Positions 10,449-20,640 of a DNA stretch of 64,000 nt are shown here, in pieces. The stretch covers positions 992,001-1,056,000 of the forward strand of contig NZ_CP139302.1 of the NCBI RefSeq assembly GCF_034092375.1, in the 5' to 3' direction. Source of the DNA: Prochlorococcus sp. MIT 1300 (GTDB taxonomy: Bacteria > Cyanobacteriota > Cyanobacteriia > PCC-6307 > Cyanobiaceae). How positions within the stretch are numbered: the first letter of the stretch is position 1; every line of letters starts with the position of its first letter. Under the pieces are notes generated by a model. That model had not been told where the DNA came from. It was given only the letters and a program-made list of their open reading frames with translations, and searched no databases. Made by a program: the position numbers and the translations under genes.

Positions 10449-11459
10449 CTAAACGGGCCCTTGCCATTTAAATAAGGCAGCACCCCAACTCAGTCCTGCC
10501 CCAAAACCACTACTCGCTATTAAATTACCGGATTGGACACGGCCATCCCTGACTGCTTCGTCAAGCATAAGAGGAATTGTTGCTGCTGAAGTATTCCCAT
10601 ACTCCGCGAGGTTACTCAAGACCTTTGAAAAAGGAATTTTGAATCGATCTGCAACCGCATCCAAGATTCTCTGATTCGCTTGATGCAACAGGAGCCAATC
10701 CAATTTATCTGGAGAAATATCATGTGACCTAAGCAATTGCTCCAGCAAAAGAGGCACCTCTCTCACTGCAAATTTATAAACTTCTTGACCATTCATTTGA
10801 ATTGGTAAAAACCCACCCAGCTGATGACTGCTTCCACCAACCAAAGGGAGATGCTCACTTGATTTCATTAAATTCAAACAGTTACCTCGACTACCATCTG
10901 ATCTCAATTTGAATCCAATCAAACCCTGATCATCAGAATTCCCTGCTTCTAATGCAACTGCTCCAGAACCATCCCCAAAAAGGACACAAGTACGGCGATC
11001 ATCCCAGTCAACCCAACTACTTAATTGATCAGCCCCAATCACTAAAGCTCTATGCATCGTCCCACTCTGCAAATATTGGGCAGCTGTTACCAAAGCAAAA
11101 AGAAATCCACTACATGCAGCAGTTAGATCAAAAGCCACTGCTCTATTAGCCCCTATTCGAGCTTGAACCTGAGGAGCTGATCCAAACAAATCGTCAGGAG
11201 TAGAGGTGGCAAGGATAATTAGATCGACCGTCTCTGGCTCCCAACCGGCCATCTCTAGAGCGGACAAGGCTGCAGAAGCAGATAAGCCCGTCAAGCTCTC
11301 CCCAGGGGCAATGACACGTCGTTTACCTATCCCAGTTCGACTACGTATCCAAGTGTCATTAGTTTCAACTCGTAGGGCGAGCTGATCATTCGTAAGGCTC
11401 AGCTCTGGCAAAGCACTGCCAGAACCAACCAAAGCCATGCTTTTTGAAAATGTAGGCAT
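10449..11459 (-). CDS. fabH: 3-oxoacyl-ACP synthase III
   Basis: A 336-residue KASIII that starts type II fatty acid synthesis by condensing acetyl-CoA with malonyl-ACP. The catalytic triad is visible: Cys in DLTAACSGFLFAL (about residue 118), His in LLHQANQRI (about 262) and Asn in YGNTSAAT (about 292). The start MPTFSKSMALVGSGSALPE could also be the second Met at residue 8, nearer the family start. It sits between plsX and fabD, the standard bacterial arrangement. Confidence 0.94.
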   Translation of the reverse strand: MPTFSKSMALVGSGSALPELSLTNDQLALRVETNDTWIRSRTGIGKRRVIAPGESLTGLSASAALSALEMAGWEPETVDLIILATSTPDDLFGSAPQVQARIGANRAVAFDLTAACSGFLFALVTAAQYLQSGTMHRALVIGADQLSSWVDWDDRRTCVLFGDGSGAVALEAGNSDDQGLIGFKLRSDGSRGNCLNLMKSSEHLPLVGGSSHQLGGFLPIQMNGQEVYKFAVREVPLLLEQLLRSHDISPDKLDWLLLHQANQRILDAVADRFKIPFSKVLSNLAEYGNTSAATIPLMLDEAVRDGRVQSGNLIASSGFGAGLSWGAALFKWQGPV

Positions 11460-11520
11460 TCAAGCGAAGAGGAACTTTGCCCTAATGGGGCCAGTCAACC
11501 ACACCAATTAACCAAGTCTG

Positions 11521-12882
11521 TCAAACATTGATTGCAGAAGGCTTCTCAAGTGCAAGTAAATCATCCATAACACCATGACTCGCAGCTGAATGTGCCAAGC
11601 GCAATGCACTTACAACTGACAACGGCTTGCTGCTGCCATGTCCAATGACACAAATACCTTTAACTCCCAGCAAAAGAGCGCCACCATGCTCTGCATGGTC
11701 TAAACGCTTCTTAATACGCTTTAAGTTGCTTCTAAGAAAAGCTGAGCCCACTTTCCCTCGCCTACCTCGTGGGAGTTCTGCTCTAAGAACATCCAATAAA
11801 ACACCTCCAACAGATTCAAGAAATTTAAGAAGGACATTCCCAGTAAAACCATCACAAACAACAACATCAAACTCCCCTGACAAAACATCTCTTCCTTCGC
11901 AGTTACCCGCAAATTTAAAGCTGTGTTCTTTATTAAGTAATTGATATGCACTTAAAACCAATTCATTACCCTTACAAGACTCTTCACCAATATTAATAAG
12001 ACCAATACGTGGTTCTTTAACCTGAAGAACATCCCTGGAGTAAATATTTCCTAGTAAAGCAAATTGATGAAGATAACTTGGTTTGCAATCCATATTTGCC
12101 CCTACATCAAGTACTAAAACAGGTTGAGCTGGATCTTTCGTAGGGAAAAGAGCCCCAATAGCAGGCCTATCAATACCTGAAAGACGACCTAAACGAAAAA
12201 TTGCTGAGGCCATCATCGCCCCTGAATTTCCTGCCGAATAAACAGCTAAAGCCTCTCCTTTCTTAACAAGGTCCATGGAAATATTGATACTTGAATCTCG
12301 CTTTTTCCGTACAGCTGTAGCTTCCTCATTCATGCCAACAGAAGGGCCACTGGAAACTATTTCTAAATGCCCAGCTAATTGTGATTCTTTCAAAGCTTCT
12401 ATTACTCCAATCTCTTCTGCAGCAGAAAGCAACTTATCTTTTTCTCCAACCAACTTTATACGCACAGGAAGCCGCTGGATCGCTTCCAAACAACCCTGAA
12501 TAATTGCTGCTGGCGCATTATCTCCTCCCATCCCATCAACAGCTATCCAAAGTCGATCTCGATCATCTATCGACTTAAAATTATTAGAAACCTCATTGCC
12601 CTGCAAACGACGGAGTGGATCAAATACCAATGGTTGAAGCACACTTCCTGCCATTGTGCCTGCGTTTGTCACCACAGACCCAGCGCTAGAAACCACTGTC
12701 CCTGCAACATTGCCAGCTACAGAAGCAGAAGATGTAGCCGTATCAACAAGAGTGGTTACCGCCGCATTACGGCGATACCAAATTACCAATCGTCTTATAG
12801 CTCTAGAACGATTGGCTTTATTCCTAGGCTCAAAAGCCTTGGAAGTATCAGAATCAGAGTCCTTCGGATCCAATGGAATCAA
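11521..12882 (-). CDS. plsX: Phosphate acyltransferase PlsX with a long N-terminal extension
   Basis: A 453-residue protein. The PlsX core starts at about residue 111 with LWIAVDGMGGDNAP and continues to the end; it makes acyl-phosphate from acyl-ACP for phospholipid synthesis. Typical PlsX has about 330-350 residues, so about 108 residues are extra at the N-terminus. That part has a basic segment (20-38) and then a Gly/Ser/Val/Ala tract (about 49-81) with repeated GxV and AGxV units. No internal Met sits at the core boundary, so the extension is likely real. Its start overlaps the 3' end of rpaB by 29 nt out of frame. Confidence 0.9.
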   Translation of the reverse strand: MIPLDPKDSDSDTSKAFEPRNKANRSRAIRRLVIWYRRNAAVTTLVDTATSSASVAGNVAGTVVSSAGSVVTNAGTMAGSVLQPLVFDPLRRLQGNEVSNNFKSIDDRDRLWIAVDGMGGDNAPAAIIQGCLEAIQRLPVRIKLVGEKDKLLSAAEEIGVIEALKESQLAGHLEIVSSGPSVGMNEEATAVRKKRDSSINISMDLVKKGEALAVYSAGNSGAMMASAIFRLGRLSGIDRPAIGALFPTKDPAQPVLVLDVGANMDCKPSYLHQFALLGNIYSRDVLQVKEPRIGLINIGEESCKGNELVLSAYQLLNKEHSFKFAGNCEGRDVLSGEFDVVVCDGFTGNVLLKFLESVGGVLLDVLRAELPRGRRGKVGSAFLRSNLKRIKKRLDHAEHGGALLLGVKGICVIGHGSSKPLSVVSALRLAHSAASHGVMDDLLALEKPSAINV

Positions 12883-13600
12883 CTATGCGCTGAAATAAAT
12901 AGCCGGTTCCCCTAGCTGTAAGTATCAACTCAGGGTTAGCGGGATCGTCTTCGAGTTTGGAGCGAAGCCTAGAAATATGAACATCAACCACCCTAGTGTC
13001 TACATGCCTTTCAGGGGTATATCCCCAAACCTCCTTCAAGATTTCGCCTCTACTAAAAGGCTCGCCTGAGCGACTAACCAACAATTCGAGCAAACTAAAT
13101 TCCATCCCTGTCAGCCGTATTCGTTCATCAGCTCGAAAAACTTGGCGCTTATTTGTATCAATTCTTAGATTTGTGACTTGAATTACACCTGAATTGGGGA
13201 TTCCCGCTACATGTTCCTTCTCTACCCTGCGAAGCACACATCGAATACGTGCTTCTAATTCCTTAGGACTGAATGGCTTCACTACATAATCATCAGCACC
13301 TAACTCAAGGCCAGTAATACGATCTGCAACATCTCCCAAAGCTGTAAGCATCACAATTGGGACATCTGACTCCTTTCGCAGCTCCTGGCAAACCGCGTAT
13401 CCGTCTAGTTTTGGCATCATGACATCCAAAACCACTAAATCAGGCTGGCAATTTTGAAAACTCGCTAAAGCCTCATTCCCATCGCAAGCAGTGACTACTT
13501 GATAACCAATCATTGAAAGACGAGTTTCGAGAATCCTACGGATGCTCGCCTCATCATCAACTACGAGGATTGTTTCCTTGGAGGCACTAGTGGCCGTCAT
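12854..13600 (-). CDS. rpaB: Response regulator RpaB (OmpR family)
   Basis: A 248-residue response regulator. The receiver domain (about 10-125) has acidic DDEAS and the phospho-acceptor Asp in LVVLDVMMPKLDG, and ends with the switch Lys in VVKPFSPKELEARI. The C-terminal winged helix (about 145-240) ends RTGGTGYLF-like as ARGTGYLFQRI. The sequence fits RpaB/Ycf27, the near-universal cyanobacterial regulator of high-light and photosystem genes, acting with histidine kinase NblS. It heads the minus-strand unit leading into plsX and the fab genes, overlapping plsX by 29 nt. Confidence 0.88.
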   Translation of the reverse strand: MTATSASKETILVVDDEASIRRILETRLSMIGYQVVTACDGNEALASFQNCQPDLVVLDVMMPKLDGYAVCQELRKESDVPIVMLTALGDVADRITGLELGADDYVVKPFSPKELEARIRCVLRRVEKEHVAGIPNSGVIQVTNLRIDTNKRQVFRADERIRLTGMEFSLLELLVSRSGEPFSRGEILKEVWGYTPERHVDTRVVDVHISRLRSKLEDDPANPELILTARGTGYLFQRIVDSIGSEGL

Positions 13601-13712
13601 ATCTTCTTTTGTTTTGGCGGCTAGCAGATACTGATCTTAGATGAAACCCTAATCCAACCACCCTGAAGCTCCTCTCCAATGGTCTCAAGACAATTTTCTG
13701 AATGGACTAAAC

Positions 13713-15095
13713 GTGGCTAAACCTGTCTCCCATTACATCTGCCAAAGCTGTGGAGCCCAAACCAGCCAATTTTTTGGCAGATGTCCAAGTTGTGGAGATT
13801 GGAATTCATTAATTGAACAAATCAATTCTTCTTCTAAAAGTCTTAGAAAACTGCAACTAGGGACGAGTGCTCTACCTGGTAAAGGCAGCAAGCACTCCGT
13901 ACCTATGTCATCTCTCGATGAAAAACCAATTAATAGGCTCAAAAGTGGCTACTTAGAACTTGATCGGGTACTAGGAGGAGGATTTGTTCCAGGTTCAATT
14001 GTTCTAGTAGGAGGAGATCCTGGCATTGGGAAAAGCACACTGCTTTTGCAAAGTGCAACTGCAATGGCTCTTCACAAGTCAGTCCTTTATGTAAGTGCTG
14101 AAGAATCTGCTCAACAAGTCAAGCTCCGTTGGGAAAGACTCAAAGGGACAAATTCAGATCTTCAATTGCTCGCAGAAACAGACTTAGACGTCGTTTTAGA
14201 AGAACTTCAATGCCTTAAGCCTGATGTGGCAATCATCGATAGTATTCAAGCCCTTAATGATGATTCACTTTCAAGTGCACCAGGTTCAGTTGCCCAAGTT
14301 CGCGAATGTTCTAGCGCCCTGCAAAGATTGGCCAAAAAACAAGAAACAGCTTTAGTGCTTGTAGGTCATGTCACTAAAGAAGGCTTACTTGCAGGACCAA
14401 AAGTCCTTGAACATCTTGTAGATGCAGTGCTCACTTTTGAAGGAGACCGATTTGCCACCCACAGACTTCTAAGAGCAGTAAAAAATAGATATGGAGCTAC
14501 TCACGAATTAGGCGTCTTTGAAATGCAAGGGGCTGGACTAACAGAAATAGGAAACCCCAGCGAACTTTTTATTCATTCTGAATCGGCTTCAGGTGTCGCG
14601 ACAATAGTTGCATGTGAAGGGACACGATCACTTTTAGTAGACCTTCAGGCACTTGTTAGCCCCACTTGTTATCCAAGCCCTAGAAGAACAGCCACTGGCT
14701 TAGAAACAAACCGACTTCTTCAAATCCTCGCCGTTCTAGAAAAGCACTTAACATTGCCCATGTCCCGATCTGACTGTTACCTAGCCGTAGCAGGAGGTCT
14801 AGAAGTTGAGGAGCCAGCTGCAGACCTTGGAGTTGCGGCCGCAATTATCTCAAGCTATAGAGACTTGACTATTCCTCCAGGCACAGTATTTATTGGTGAG
14901 ATTGGTCTTGGAGGACAATTAAGACCAGTAGGCCAAATAGTTCAGAGACTTAATGAAGCTATGAGACTGGGCTTCAGCAGAGCTGTAATTCCAAAATCGT
15001 CAGGAATTCATGAAATGGGTTCAGCAATAAAATTAGAAGTTTTAGAAGCTGGAAGTCTTAATGAAGCCATTGTTCTTGCATTGGGTGTGAACTAA
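13713..15095 (+). CDS. radA: DNA repair protein RadA
   Basis: A 460-residue RadA/Sms ATPase that promotes branch migration in recombination. Visible domains in order are a four-Cys zinc finger (CQSCG at 9-13 and CPSCG at 24-28), a RecA-like ATPase with Walker A GGDPGIGKSTLL (about 99-110), the RadA-specific KNRYG motif (about 257-261) and a Lon-protease-like C-terminal domain. The start is GTG, just before AKPVSHYICQSCG. It is divergent from rpaB (112-nt gap) and convergent with ycf3. Confidence 0.94.
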   Translation: MAKPVSHYICQSCGAQTSQFFGRCPSCGDWNSLIEQINSSSKSLRKLQLGTSALPGKGSKHSVPMSSLDEKPINRLKSGYLELDRVLGGGFVPGSIVLVGGDPGIGKSTLLLQSATAMALHKSVLYVSAEESAQQVKLRWERLKGTNSDLQLLAETDLDVVLEELQCLKPDVAIIDSIQALNDDSLSSAPGSVAQVRECSSALQRLAKKQETALVLVGHVTKEGLLAGPKVLEHLVDAVLTFEGDRFATHRLLRAVKNRYGATHELGVFEMQGAGLTEIGNPSELFIHSESASGVATIVACEGTRSLLVDLQALVSPTCYPSPRRTATGLETNRLLQILAVLEKHLTLPMSRSDCYLAVAGGLEVEEPAADLGVAAAIISSYRDLTIPPGTVFIGEIGLGGQLRPVGQIVQRLNEAMRLGFSRAVIPKSSGIHEMGSAIKLEVLEAGSLNEAIVLALGVN

Positions 15096-15124
15096 GATAT
15101 AAGTCAAGGCAAAGAATTCATCTC

Positions 15125-15643
15125 CTAAAAATAAACATCTACATTACTTCTACCGGTTGTTTTTAACCAATTTTCTATATCAAGGTATCCACCTGGGTAC
15201 AGTCTTACTGCTTTAGTCCAAACCTCAGCAGCTTGATCAAACCAACTATCTGATTCATCAAACTTCCCTGCCTGTTGTGCCATACGTCCTCTTTTCTCAT
15301 AAATTAAACCCATATTTTTCAAGCAAGAAGGTTGCTTAGGGTTTTCCTCTAAAGCCTTTCTATAAGTCTCAAGTGCAAGATCTTCTTTCCCATTACTCAT
15401 ATAAATAATTGCCATGTTTTTCAATGTTTCGCCTCTATCGACAGCATTCTCTTCAAACTTGAGGCTTTCCTCATAATTCTCAAGAGCCTCTGAGTAATCG
15501 CCATCATTTTGAGCAGCGAGCCCATCTCGATAATAGATATAAGCTTTTTTTTCCTGAGCGTTGATTGGCATGACTTTTACGATCATCTCTGCCATAACAG
15601 TGAAGGCCTTATCGATGATGTTGTCGTTTTGACTTCGGGGCAC
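15125..15643 (-). CDS. ycf3: Photosystem I assembly protein Ycf3
   Basis: A 172-residue TPR protein matching Ycf3, a chaperone-like factor needed to assemble photosystem I subunits at the thylakoid. TPR units are visible at about 35-68 ([20 protein letters not shown]), 72-105 and 112-150. The start [19 protein letters not shown] agrees with the family, and the length is normal (about 170). It is transcribed alone, convergent with radA and divergent from the copper ATPase across a 145-nt gap. Confidence 0.93.
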   Translation of the reverse strand: MPRSQNDNIIDKAFTVMAEMIVKVMPINAQEKKAYIYYRDGLAAQNDGDYSEALENYEESLKFEENAVDRGETLKNMAIIYMSNGKEDLALETYRKALEENPKQPSCLKNMGLIYEKRGRMAQQAGKFDESDSWFDQAAEVWTKAVRLYPGGYLDIENWLKTTGRSNVDVYF

Positions 15644-15788
15644 GGTTAGCTTGAAAAAACAATTTGTCCACCATCCTGACGGCTTTTAGCGATACTTGTC
15701 TATTGAAAACAACCGATCGTGAAATGATTTCAGATCTTTTGCGTTCATTGTTTGCTTTTATTAGCGTTAGGGGACTTCTCACCAACCT

Positions 15789-18122
15789 GTGAGCCGCATC
15801 CAACTTCCTTCTAAAAATCCATCTGTCTTATTAGACGTCGAAGGGATGAAATGCGGCGGGTGCGTTCGATCGGTTGAAAAAACCCTACTTGAACAGCCAA
15901 ACGTTGCGAATGCCAGTGTCAACCTAGTAGCACGTACTGCATGGATAGATCTAGCTAACCCTGAAGAATCTCTGGAGCCAATCCTTAATGCATTAACAGC
16001 TCGTGGGTTTCCATCTAAGCCCCATGCGACTGATCCTTTATCAGAATCAAAACATCAATCCATAGACGGCATCGAAGGGTGGTGGCGTCAATGGCGGCAA
16101 TTGATGGTGGCCCTAGTCCTATTAGTCCTCTCTGTATTAGGCCATCTCGCAGAAGGTAATCAAATCAATCTCCCATTAATGGGACAACTACCATTCCACG
16201 CTGCATTAGCAACTGCTGCCTTATTAGGGCCAGGACAACCAATCCTTAAAGGAGGACTTCGCTCAGCGATTGCCCTAACTCCAACAATGGACACACTAGT
16301 TGGACTAGGAGTCAGCAGTGCTTATTTTGCAAGTCTTGTTTCATGGGTTTGGCCTGAAGTGGGTTGGCCATGTTTCTTCAATGAACCTGTAATGCTTTTG
16401 GGCTTTGTTTTATTAGGTAGGTTTTTAGAAGAACGTGCACGTTTCCGAACTGGAAGGGCATTAAAACAACTGGCAGAACTACAACCAGATAAAGCAAGAC
16501 TTTTGATTGGCAATAAAGCCATTAGAGAAGTAAGAGTTGGGGCTCTCCTCCCAGGTGAAAAGATTCAATTACTACCAGGTGATCGAATCCCAGTGGATGG
16601 AATAGTTGAAGAAGGACATTCAGCTGTTGATATATCTAGTCTTACAGGAGAACCAATGCCTTTAGAAGCTTCACCAGGCAGCGAATTAGCTTCAGGAAGT
16701 CTCAATCTAGAGGCACCTATAATTCTAAAAGTAACAAGGATCGGTGCAGAAACGGCTTTAGCAAAAATAATTGGATTAGTAGAACAAGCTCAAGCAAGAA
16801 AAGCACCAATTCAAAGGATTGCGGACCAAGTCGCTGGAAAATTCTGTTATGGCGTTGTAACCCTTGCAATAACTACTTTTCTTTTTTGGTGGCAACTGGG
16901 AACACGAATATGGCCACAAGTATTAAATGCAACTGGTCAAGGGCTTATTCATGGCCATCAAGGCCATGAATTACATATGGCCTTAGGTGGTAATGCAGAA
17001 ACACCATTAGGCCTTGCACTTCAGCTGGCTATCGCTGTGCTCGTAATAGCTTGTCCTTGTGCGCTTGGTCTAGCCACGCCTACAGTTATCACTGTTGCCT
17101 CAGGCAAAGCTGCTCGCCATGGATGGTTATTTCGTGGCGGAGATGTCATTGAAACTGCAGCTTCTTTAGAAAAGATTGTTTTCGACAAAACAGGAACTCT
17201 CACTCTTGGAAGGCCCTTAGTTTCAGAAGTACTTCAGACCAAAGACCCCAATCAATTACTTCAATTAACTGCAAGTCTCGAACAAAATAGTAGGCATCCG
17301 ATTGCTCATGCAGTTTTACAAGAAGCCCAAAGGCAAAAGCTCACGCTCCTATCTTCAAAAAATACTAAAACATATCCAGGAGAAGGCTTGGCAGGTGAAT
17401 TAGATGGAATTGATGGAATCATTCGAGCAGGAAATAAGGAATGGCTTCAAAAAGAAGGGGTTAGCTTTAATAAAGAGACCCAGAAAAATATCTATCAAGC
17501 AGCATTAAAAGGTCAATCAATTGTCGCAGTAGCTCAAAACCAAACACTTCTTGGCTTAATTGCAATTGAAGATCTTCTAAGACCAGATGTTTCAATTGCC
17601 CTAGACAGGCTGAAAGAGAATGGACTCAGTCTGGCGATGCTTAGCGGAGACAGGCGTGAAGCTGTAGAACGTCTTGGCGAGAAACTTGGTTTCGATCCCA
17701 AAAATCTTGGCTGGCAATTACTACCTGCAGAGAAACTAGACCATCTCAAACGTTTTCAGGAGCATGGTCCTGTAGCAATGGTTGGCGATGGAATTAATGA
17801 TGCTCCCGCTCTAGCTGCAGCAAATATAGGCATCGCAGTAGGAACAGGAACGCAAATTGCTCAAGAATCTGCAGATCTTGTTTTATTGGGTGATCGACTT
17901 GAAGGTTTACCAGCAGCACTTTTGCTAGCTCGCCGAACCATGAATAAAGTCCGCCAAAATCTCTTTTGGGCATTTGGCTACAACCTGATTGCTTTACCAA
18001 TAGCAGCAGGAGTTCTTCTCCCAGGGTTTGGGCTACTACTTTCTCCACCAATAGCAGCACTATTAATGGCTATAAGTTCAATAACAGTAGTTATTAATGC
18101 TTTATCTTTACGCACAACATGA
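15789..18122 (+). CDS. Copper-transporting P1B-type ATPase
   Basis: A 777-residue heavy-metal ATPase. It has an N-terminal HMA domain with GMKCGGC (CxxC at 22-25), eight predicted membrane helices, the ion-binding CPC in VIACPCALGLATP (about 422-424), the phosphorylated Asp in FDKTGTLTLG (about 465) and the nucleotide motifs SRHPIAHA and GDGINDAPA. YN in helix 7 and the MAISS in helix 8 are the monovalent-copper pattern. Cyanobacteria have thylakoid PacS and plasma-membrane CtaA copies, and this one cannot be assigned between them by eye. A His-rich exported loop (HGHQGHELH, about 387-395) precedes helix 6. Start is GTG; the stop overlaps tmk. Confidence 0.92.
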   Translation: MSRIQLPSKNPSVLLDVEGMKCGGCVRSVEKTLLEQPNVANASVNLVARTAWIDLANPEESLEPILNALTARGFPSKPHATDPLSESKHQSIDGIEGWWRQWRQLMVALVLLVLSVLGHLAEGNQINLPLMGQLPFHAALATAALLGPGQPILKGGLRSAIALTPTMDTLVGLGVSSAYFASLVSWVWPEVGWPCFFNEPVMLLGFVLLGRFLEERARFRTGRALKQLAELQPDKARLLIGNKAIREVRVGALLPGEKIQLLPGDRIPVDGIVEEGHSAVDISSLTGEPMPLEASPGSELASGSLNLEAPIILKVTRIGAETALAKIIGLVEQAQARKAPIQRIADQVAGKFCYGVVTLAITTFLFWWQLGTRIWPQVLNATGQGLIHGHQGHELHMALGGNAETPLGLALQLAIAVLVIACPCALGLATPTVITVASGKAARHGWLFRGGDVIETAASLEKIVFDKTGTLTLGRPLVSEVLQTKDPNQLLQLTASLEQNSRHPIAHAVLQEAQRQKLTLLSSKNTKTYPGEGLAGELDGIDGIIRAGNKEWLQKEGVSFNKETQKNIYQAALKGQSIVAVAQNQTLLGLIAIEDLLRPDVSIALDRLKENGLSLAMLSGDRREAVERLGEKLGFDPKNLGWQLLPAEKLDHLKRFQEHGPVAMVGDGINDAPALAAANIGIAVGTGTQIAQESADLVLLGDRLEGLPAALLLARRTMNKVRQNLFWAFGYNLIALPIAAGVLLPGFGLLLSPPIAALLMAISSITVVINALSLRTT

Positions 18123-18754
18123 AAGGACAATTTATTGTTCTAGAAGGTATTGATGGGTGTGGTAAAAGCACACAAATGCGCTATCTGGAGAATTGGCTCC
18201 CTCAAAGTGGTCTGATGCCAAAACAAGCTCAATTAAAGAAAACTCGAGAACCAGGAGGGACTTCACTAGGAAATTCATTAAGAGAATTACTACTTAATCC
18301 ACCAGGAGAGTCCTCACCTGAGCCCACAGCAGAAATCTTGCTGTATGCAGCAGACCGGGCTCAACATATATCTCAAGTAATACAACCTACCCTGCACAAA
18401 GGTGATTGGATAATTTGTGATCGTTTTGTGGGGTCAACCTATGCATACCAAGGCTACGGAAGGAATCTTGATTTAGATCTAATTGAGAAACTTGAGGAAA
18501 TTGCTACAAGAGGCTTAAAGCCTGATATAACTTTTTGGTTAGACCTACCAGTATCAGAAAGCATTAAACGTAGAGGAGATAGGACAGAGGATCGGATTGA
18601 ATCAGAGGGTATAGAGTTCCTTAGAAAAGTTGCTTCAGGTTTTGCAAAACTAGCTAAAAATCGCCAATGGATTGAGATTGATGCGCATCAGCCAGCTGAA
18701 AGAGTAAGCAAGTGCATCGAAAGAGAAATACTTGGACATTTCAACTCAAAATAA
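18119..18754 (+). CDS. tmk: Thymidylate kinase
   Basis: A 211-residue dTMP kinase, phosphorylating dTMP to dTDP for DNA synthesis. The P-loop is LEGIDGCGKSTQM (about 8-20). The DR[YF] motif is CDRFVGSTYAYQGYGR (about 100-115), and TREPGGT (about 42-48) is the family substrate motif. Its ATG overlaps the stop of the copper ATPase (ATGA), and holB follows after 5 nt. The tmk-holB pairing is common in bacteria. Confidence 0.94.
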   Translation: MKGQFIVLEGIDGCGKSTQMRYLENWLPQSGLMPKQAQLKKTREPGGTSLGNSLRELLLNPPGESSPEPTAEILLYAADRAQHISQVIQPTLHKGDWIICDRFVGSTYAYQGYGRNLDLDLIEKLEEIATRGLKPDITFWLDLPVSESIKRRGDRTEDRIESEGIEFLRKVASGFAKLAKNRQWIEIDAHQPAERVSKCIEREILGHFNSK

Positions 18755-18759
18755 CAATA

Positions 18760-19752
18760 ATGCCATTAAACAGAACTTTCTGCGCAACTAGTCTTTTTGA
18801 AGACATCATAGGTCAACCTCTCGCTATATCCTTGCTAACAGCTTCTCTTGAAAAGAATCATATTGCGCCTGCCTATTTATTCTCTGGGCCTGACGGTATA
18901 GGACGTAAACTCTGTGCTTTACGTTTTCTAGAAGGTCTTCTAACAAATGGGCAGATTTCAATTCGTGAAAGAAAAAGATTAGAAGATTCAAACCATCCTG
19001 ATGTTCTCTGGATCGAACCTACATACCAACATCAAGGGAAACTAATACCTGCATCTAAAGCAAAAGAGGAGGGAATAAATCTCCGTTCAAACCTAAAGCT
19101 TCGAATAGAGCAAATAAAACAAATACCCCACTTTTTAGCTCAAGAGCCAATCGAGGCTAAAAAAGGAATGGTGATACTAGAGGGTGTAGAAAATATAGAC
19201 GAGCCCGCTGCAAATGCACTACTCAAAACCCTTGAAGAGCCAGGCAAAGGGATCTTGATACTATTATCAACCCGACCAGAATGTCTTCTACAAACAATCA
19301 AATCACGTTGTCAAGAAATTCCCTTCTTTAGATTAAGGAAGGATTCCCTTAGACAGGTGCTCAAGAAAAGCAAAAAACCCCAGGAAGAAGCTTTAGATCT
19401 AGAGGATATTCAGCCTGAAATCATACTCCTGGCGAATGGTTCGCCGGGTGCACTGATTGATCACAAAAGCAAGTTAGAGGAAATTCCCCAAGAAATATGG
19501 TCAAAATTAAATGTTCCAAACGCAAGCCACATAGAAGCCCTTAACCTTGCCAAAGAAATCTCAACAAAGCTGGACAATTCTCAACAAATCTGGATGATTG
19601 ACTGGCTTCAACAACATCTTTGGAATAAAAATTTCAATCCTCAGCAGATAAAAAAATTGCAGATTTTACGCCGACATCTAATTAACTATGTACAACCAAG
19701 ACTGGCTTGGGAGATTGCACTGATTGAATTAATTGAAAGAACTAAGCACTAG
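18760..19752 (+). CDS. holB: DNA polymerase III delta' subunit
   Basis: A 330-residue clamp-loader protein from the ATG of [20 protein letters not shown]. The open frame extends 16 codons upstream into tmk, but the family begins with the FEDIIGQ-type segment, so the inner ATG is used. The AAA+ Walker A region reads [19 protein letters not shown], degenerate as expected for delta', and the sensor region reads [23 protein letters not shown] with the SRC motif ([10 protein letters not shown]) after it. The typical zinc-binding cysteines are not evident. It follows tmk and overlaps convergent rpaA by 11 nt at the 3' end. Confidence 0.88.
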   Translation: MPLNRTFCATSLFEDIIGQPLAISLLTASLEKNHIAPAYLFSGPDGIGRKLCALRFLEGLLTNGQISIRERKRLEDSNHPDVLWIEPTYQHQGKLIPASKAKEEGINLRSNLKLRIEQIKQIPHFLAQEPIEAKKGMVILEGVENIDEPAANALLKTLEEPGKGILILLSTRPECLLQTIKSRCQEIPFFRLRKDSLRQVLKKSKKPQEEALDLEDIQPEIILLANGSPGALIDHKSKLEEIPQEIWSKLNVPNASHIEALNLAKEISTKLDNSQQIWMIDWLQQHLWNKNFNPQQIKKLQILRRHLINYVQPRLAWEIALIELIERTKH

Positions 19753-20545
19753 CACGTTCTTCATCTGCAACAACTTTCTGCTCACGTTCTTGACGGGCCT
19801 TTGCTAGTACATCTTGCATATCTTGTATTTGCTGACCTCCAGTAGGCAGTTCCAAGCAATACCCAGCTCCATAAACAGTTTTGATAAACCTTGGCTTTCT
19901 TGGATCAGGCTCTAACTTAGTTCTTAAGTGACGGACATGAACTCGAATGGTCTCAATATCGTCGTCTGGTTCATACCCCCAAACCTCCTTAAGGATTAAA
20001 GACGGCGCAACTGTCTGACCATGTCTCTGCAAAAGACAATGGAGCAATTCGAATTCTAAATGGGTTAAACGAACTGCTCTATCGAACCATATAGCCTCAA
20101 ATCTTTCTGGTACAAGTGTTAAGGGTCCATAATTAAGTATCTCACTGTGACTGGTGGCTCCAACCACAGTTCTATCAGTCCGCCTCAGAAGCGCTTTTAC
20201 TCTGACCAGTAGTTCTTCCAGATCGAAAGGCTTAGTTAAGTAATCATCAGCACCTGAATTAAACCCACTAACTTTATCTTTTGTACCTCCCAAAGCAGTC
20301 AACATTAGTATTGGAATTCCTGCGGTTCTTTCATCTCTTCTAAGTCTCTGACAAAGAGTTAATCCATCTACATTAGGGAGCATCAAGTCTAAAAGAATCA
20401 AATCTGGGGAATATTGAAGAGCCAAGGCTTGGCCTTTAATACCATCAGCGGCGCGCTGAACATCAAAGCCACTGTGCTCCAAGTGACCGCTTACCAGATC
20501 ACGCATGTCCTGGTCGTCTTCGATCAAGAGGATGCAAGGCTTCAT
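19742..20545 (-). CDS. rpaA: Response regulator RpaA (OmpR family)
   Basis: A 267-residue response regulator matching RpaA, the output regulator of the KaiABC clock that acts downstream of SasA. The receiver has DDQDM near the start and the phospho-acceptor in [13 protein letters not shown] (Asp at about 54), with [14 protein letters not shown] later. The winged helix contains [18 protein letters not shown] and ends in [13 protein letters not shown] at about 240. A charged tail of about 25 residues follows the DNA-binding domain. It is convergent with holB. Genome-wide gene control by RpaA is known in Synechococcus elongatus and inferred here. Confidence 0.87.
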   Translation of the reverse strand: MKPCILLIEDDQDMRDLVSGHLEHSGFDVQRAADGIKGQALALQYSPDLILLDLMLPNVDGLTLCQRLRRDERTAGIPILMLTALGGTKDKVSGFNSGADDYLTKPFDLEELLVRVKALLRRTDRTVVGATSHSEILNYGPLTLVPERFEAIWFDRAVRLTHLEFELLHCLLQRHGQTVAPSLILKEVWGYEPDDDIETIRVHVRHLRTKLEPDPRKPRFIKTVYGAGYCLELPTGGQQIQDMQDVLAKARQEREQKVVADEERASA

Positions 20546-20640
20546 TAGATCGGAATAGAAAAGCTAGGGGGATTAGTAAACGAGATGCCGTTGTATGAGC
20601 ATTCCACTAATTCTCTCAAGATTTAATTTGCAGTGCAGAA

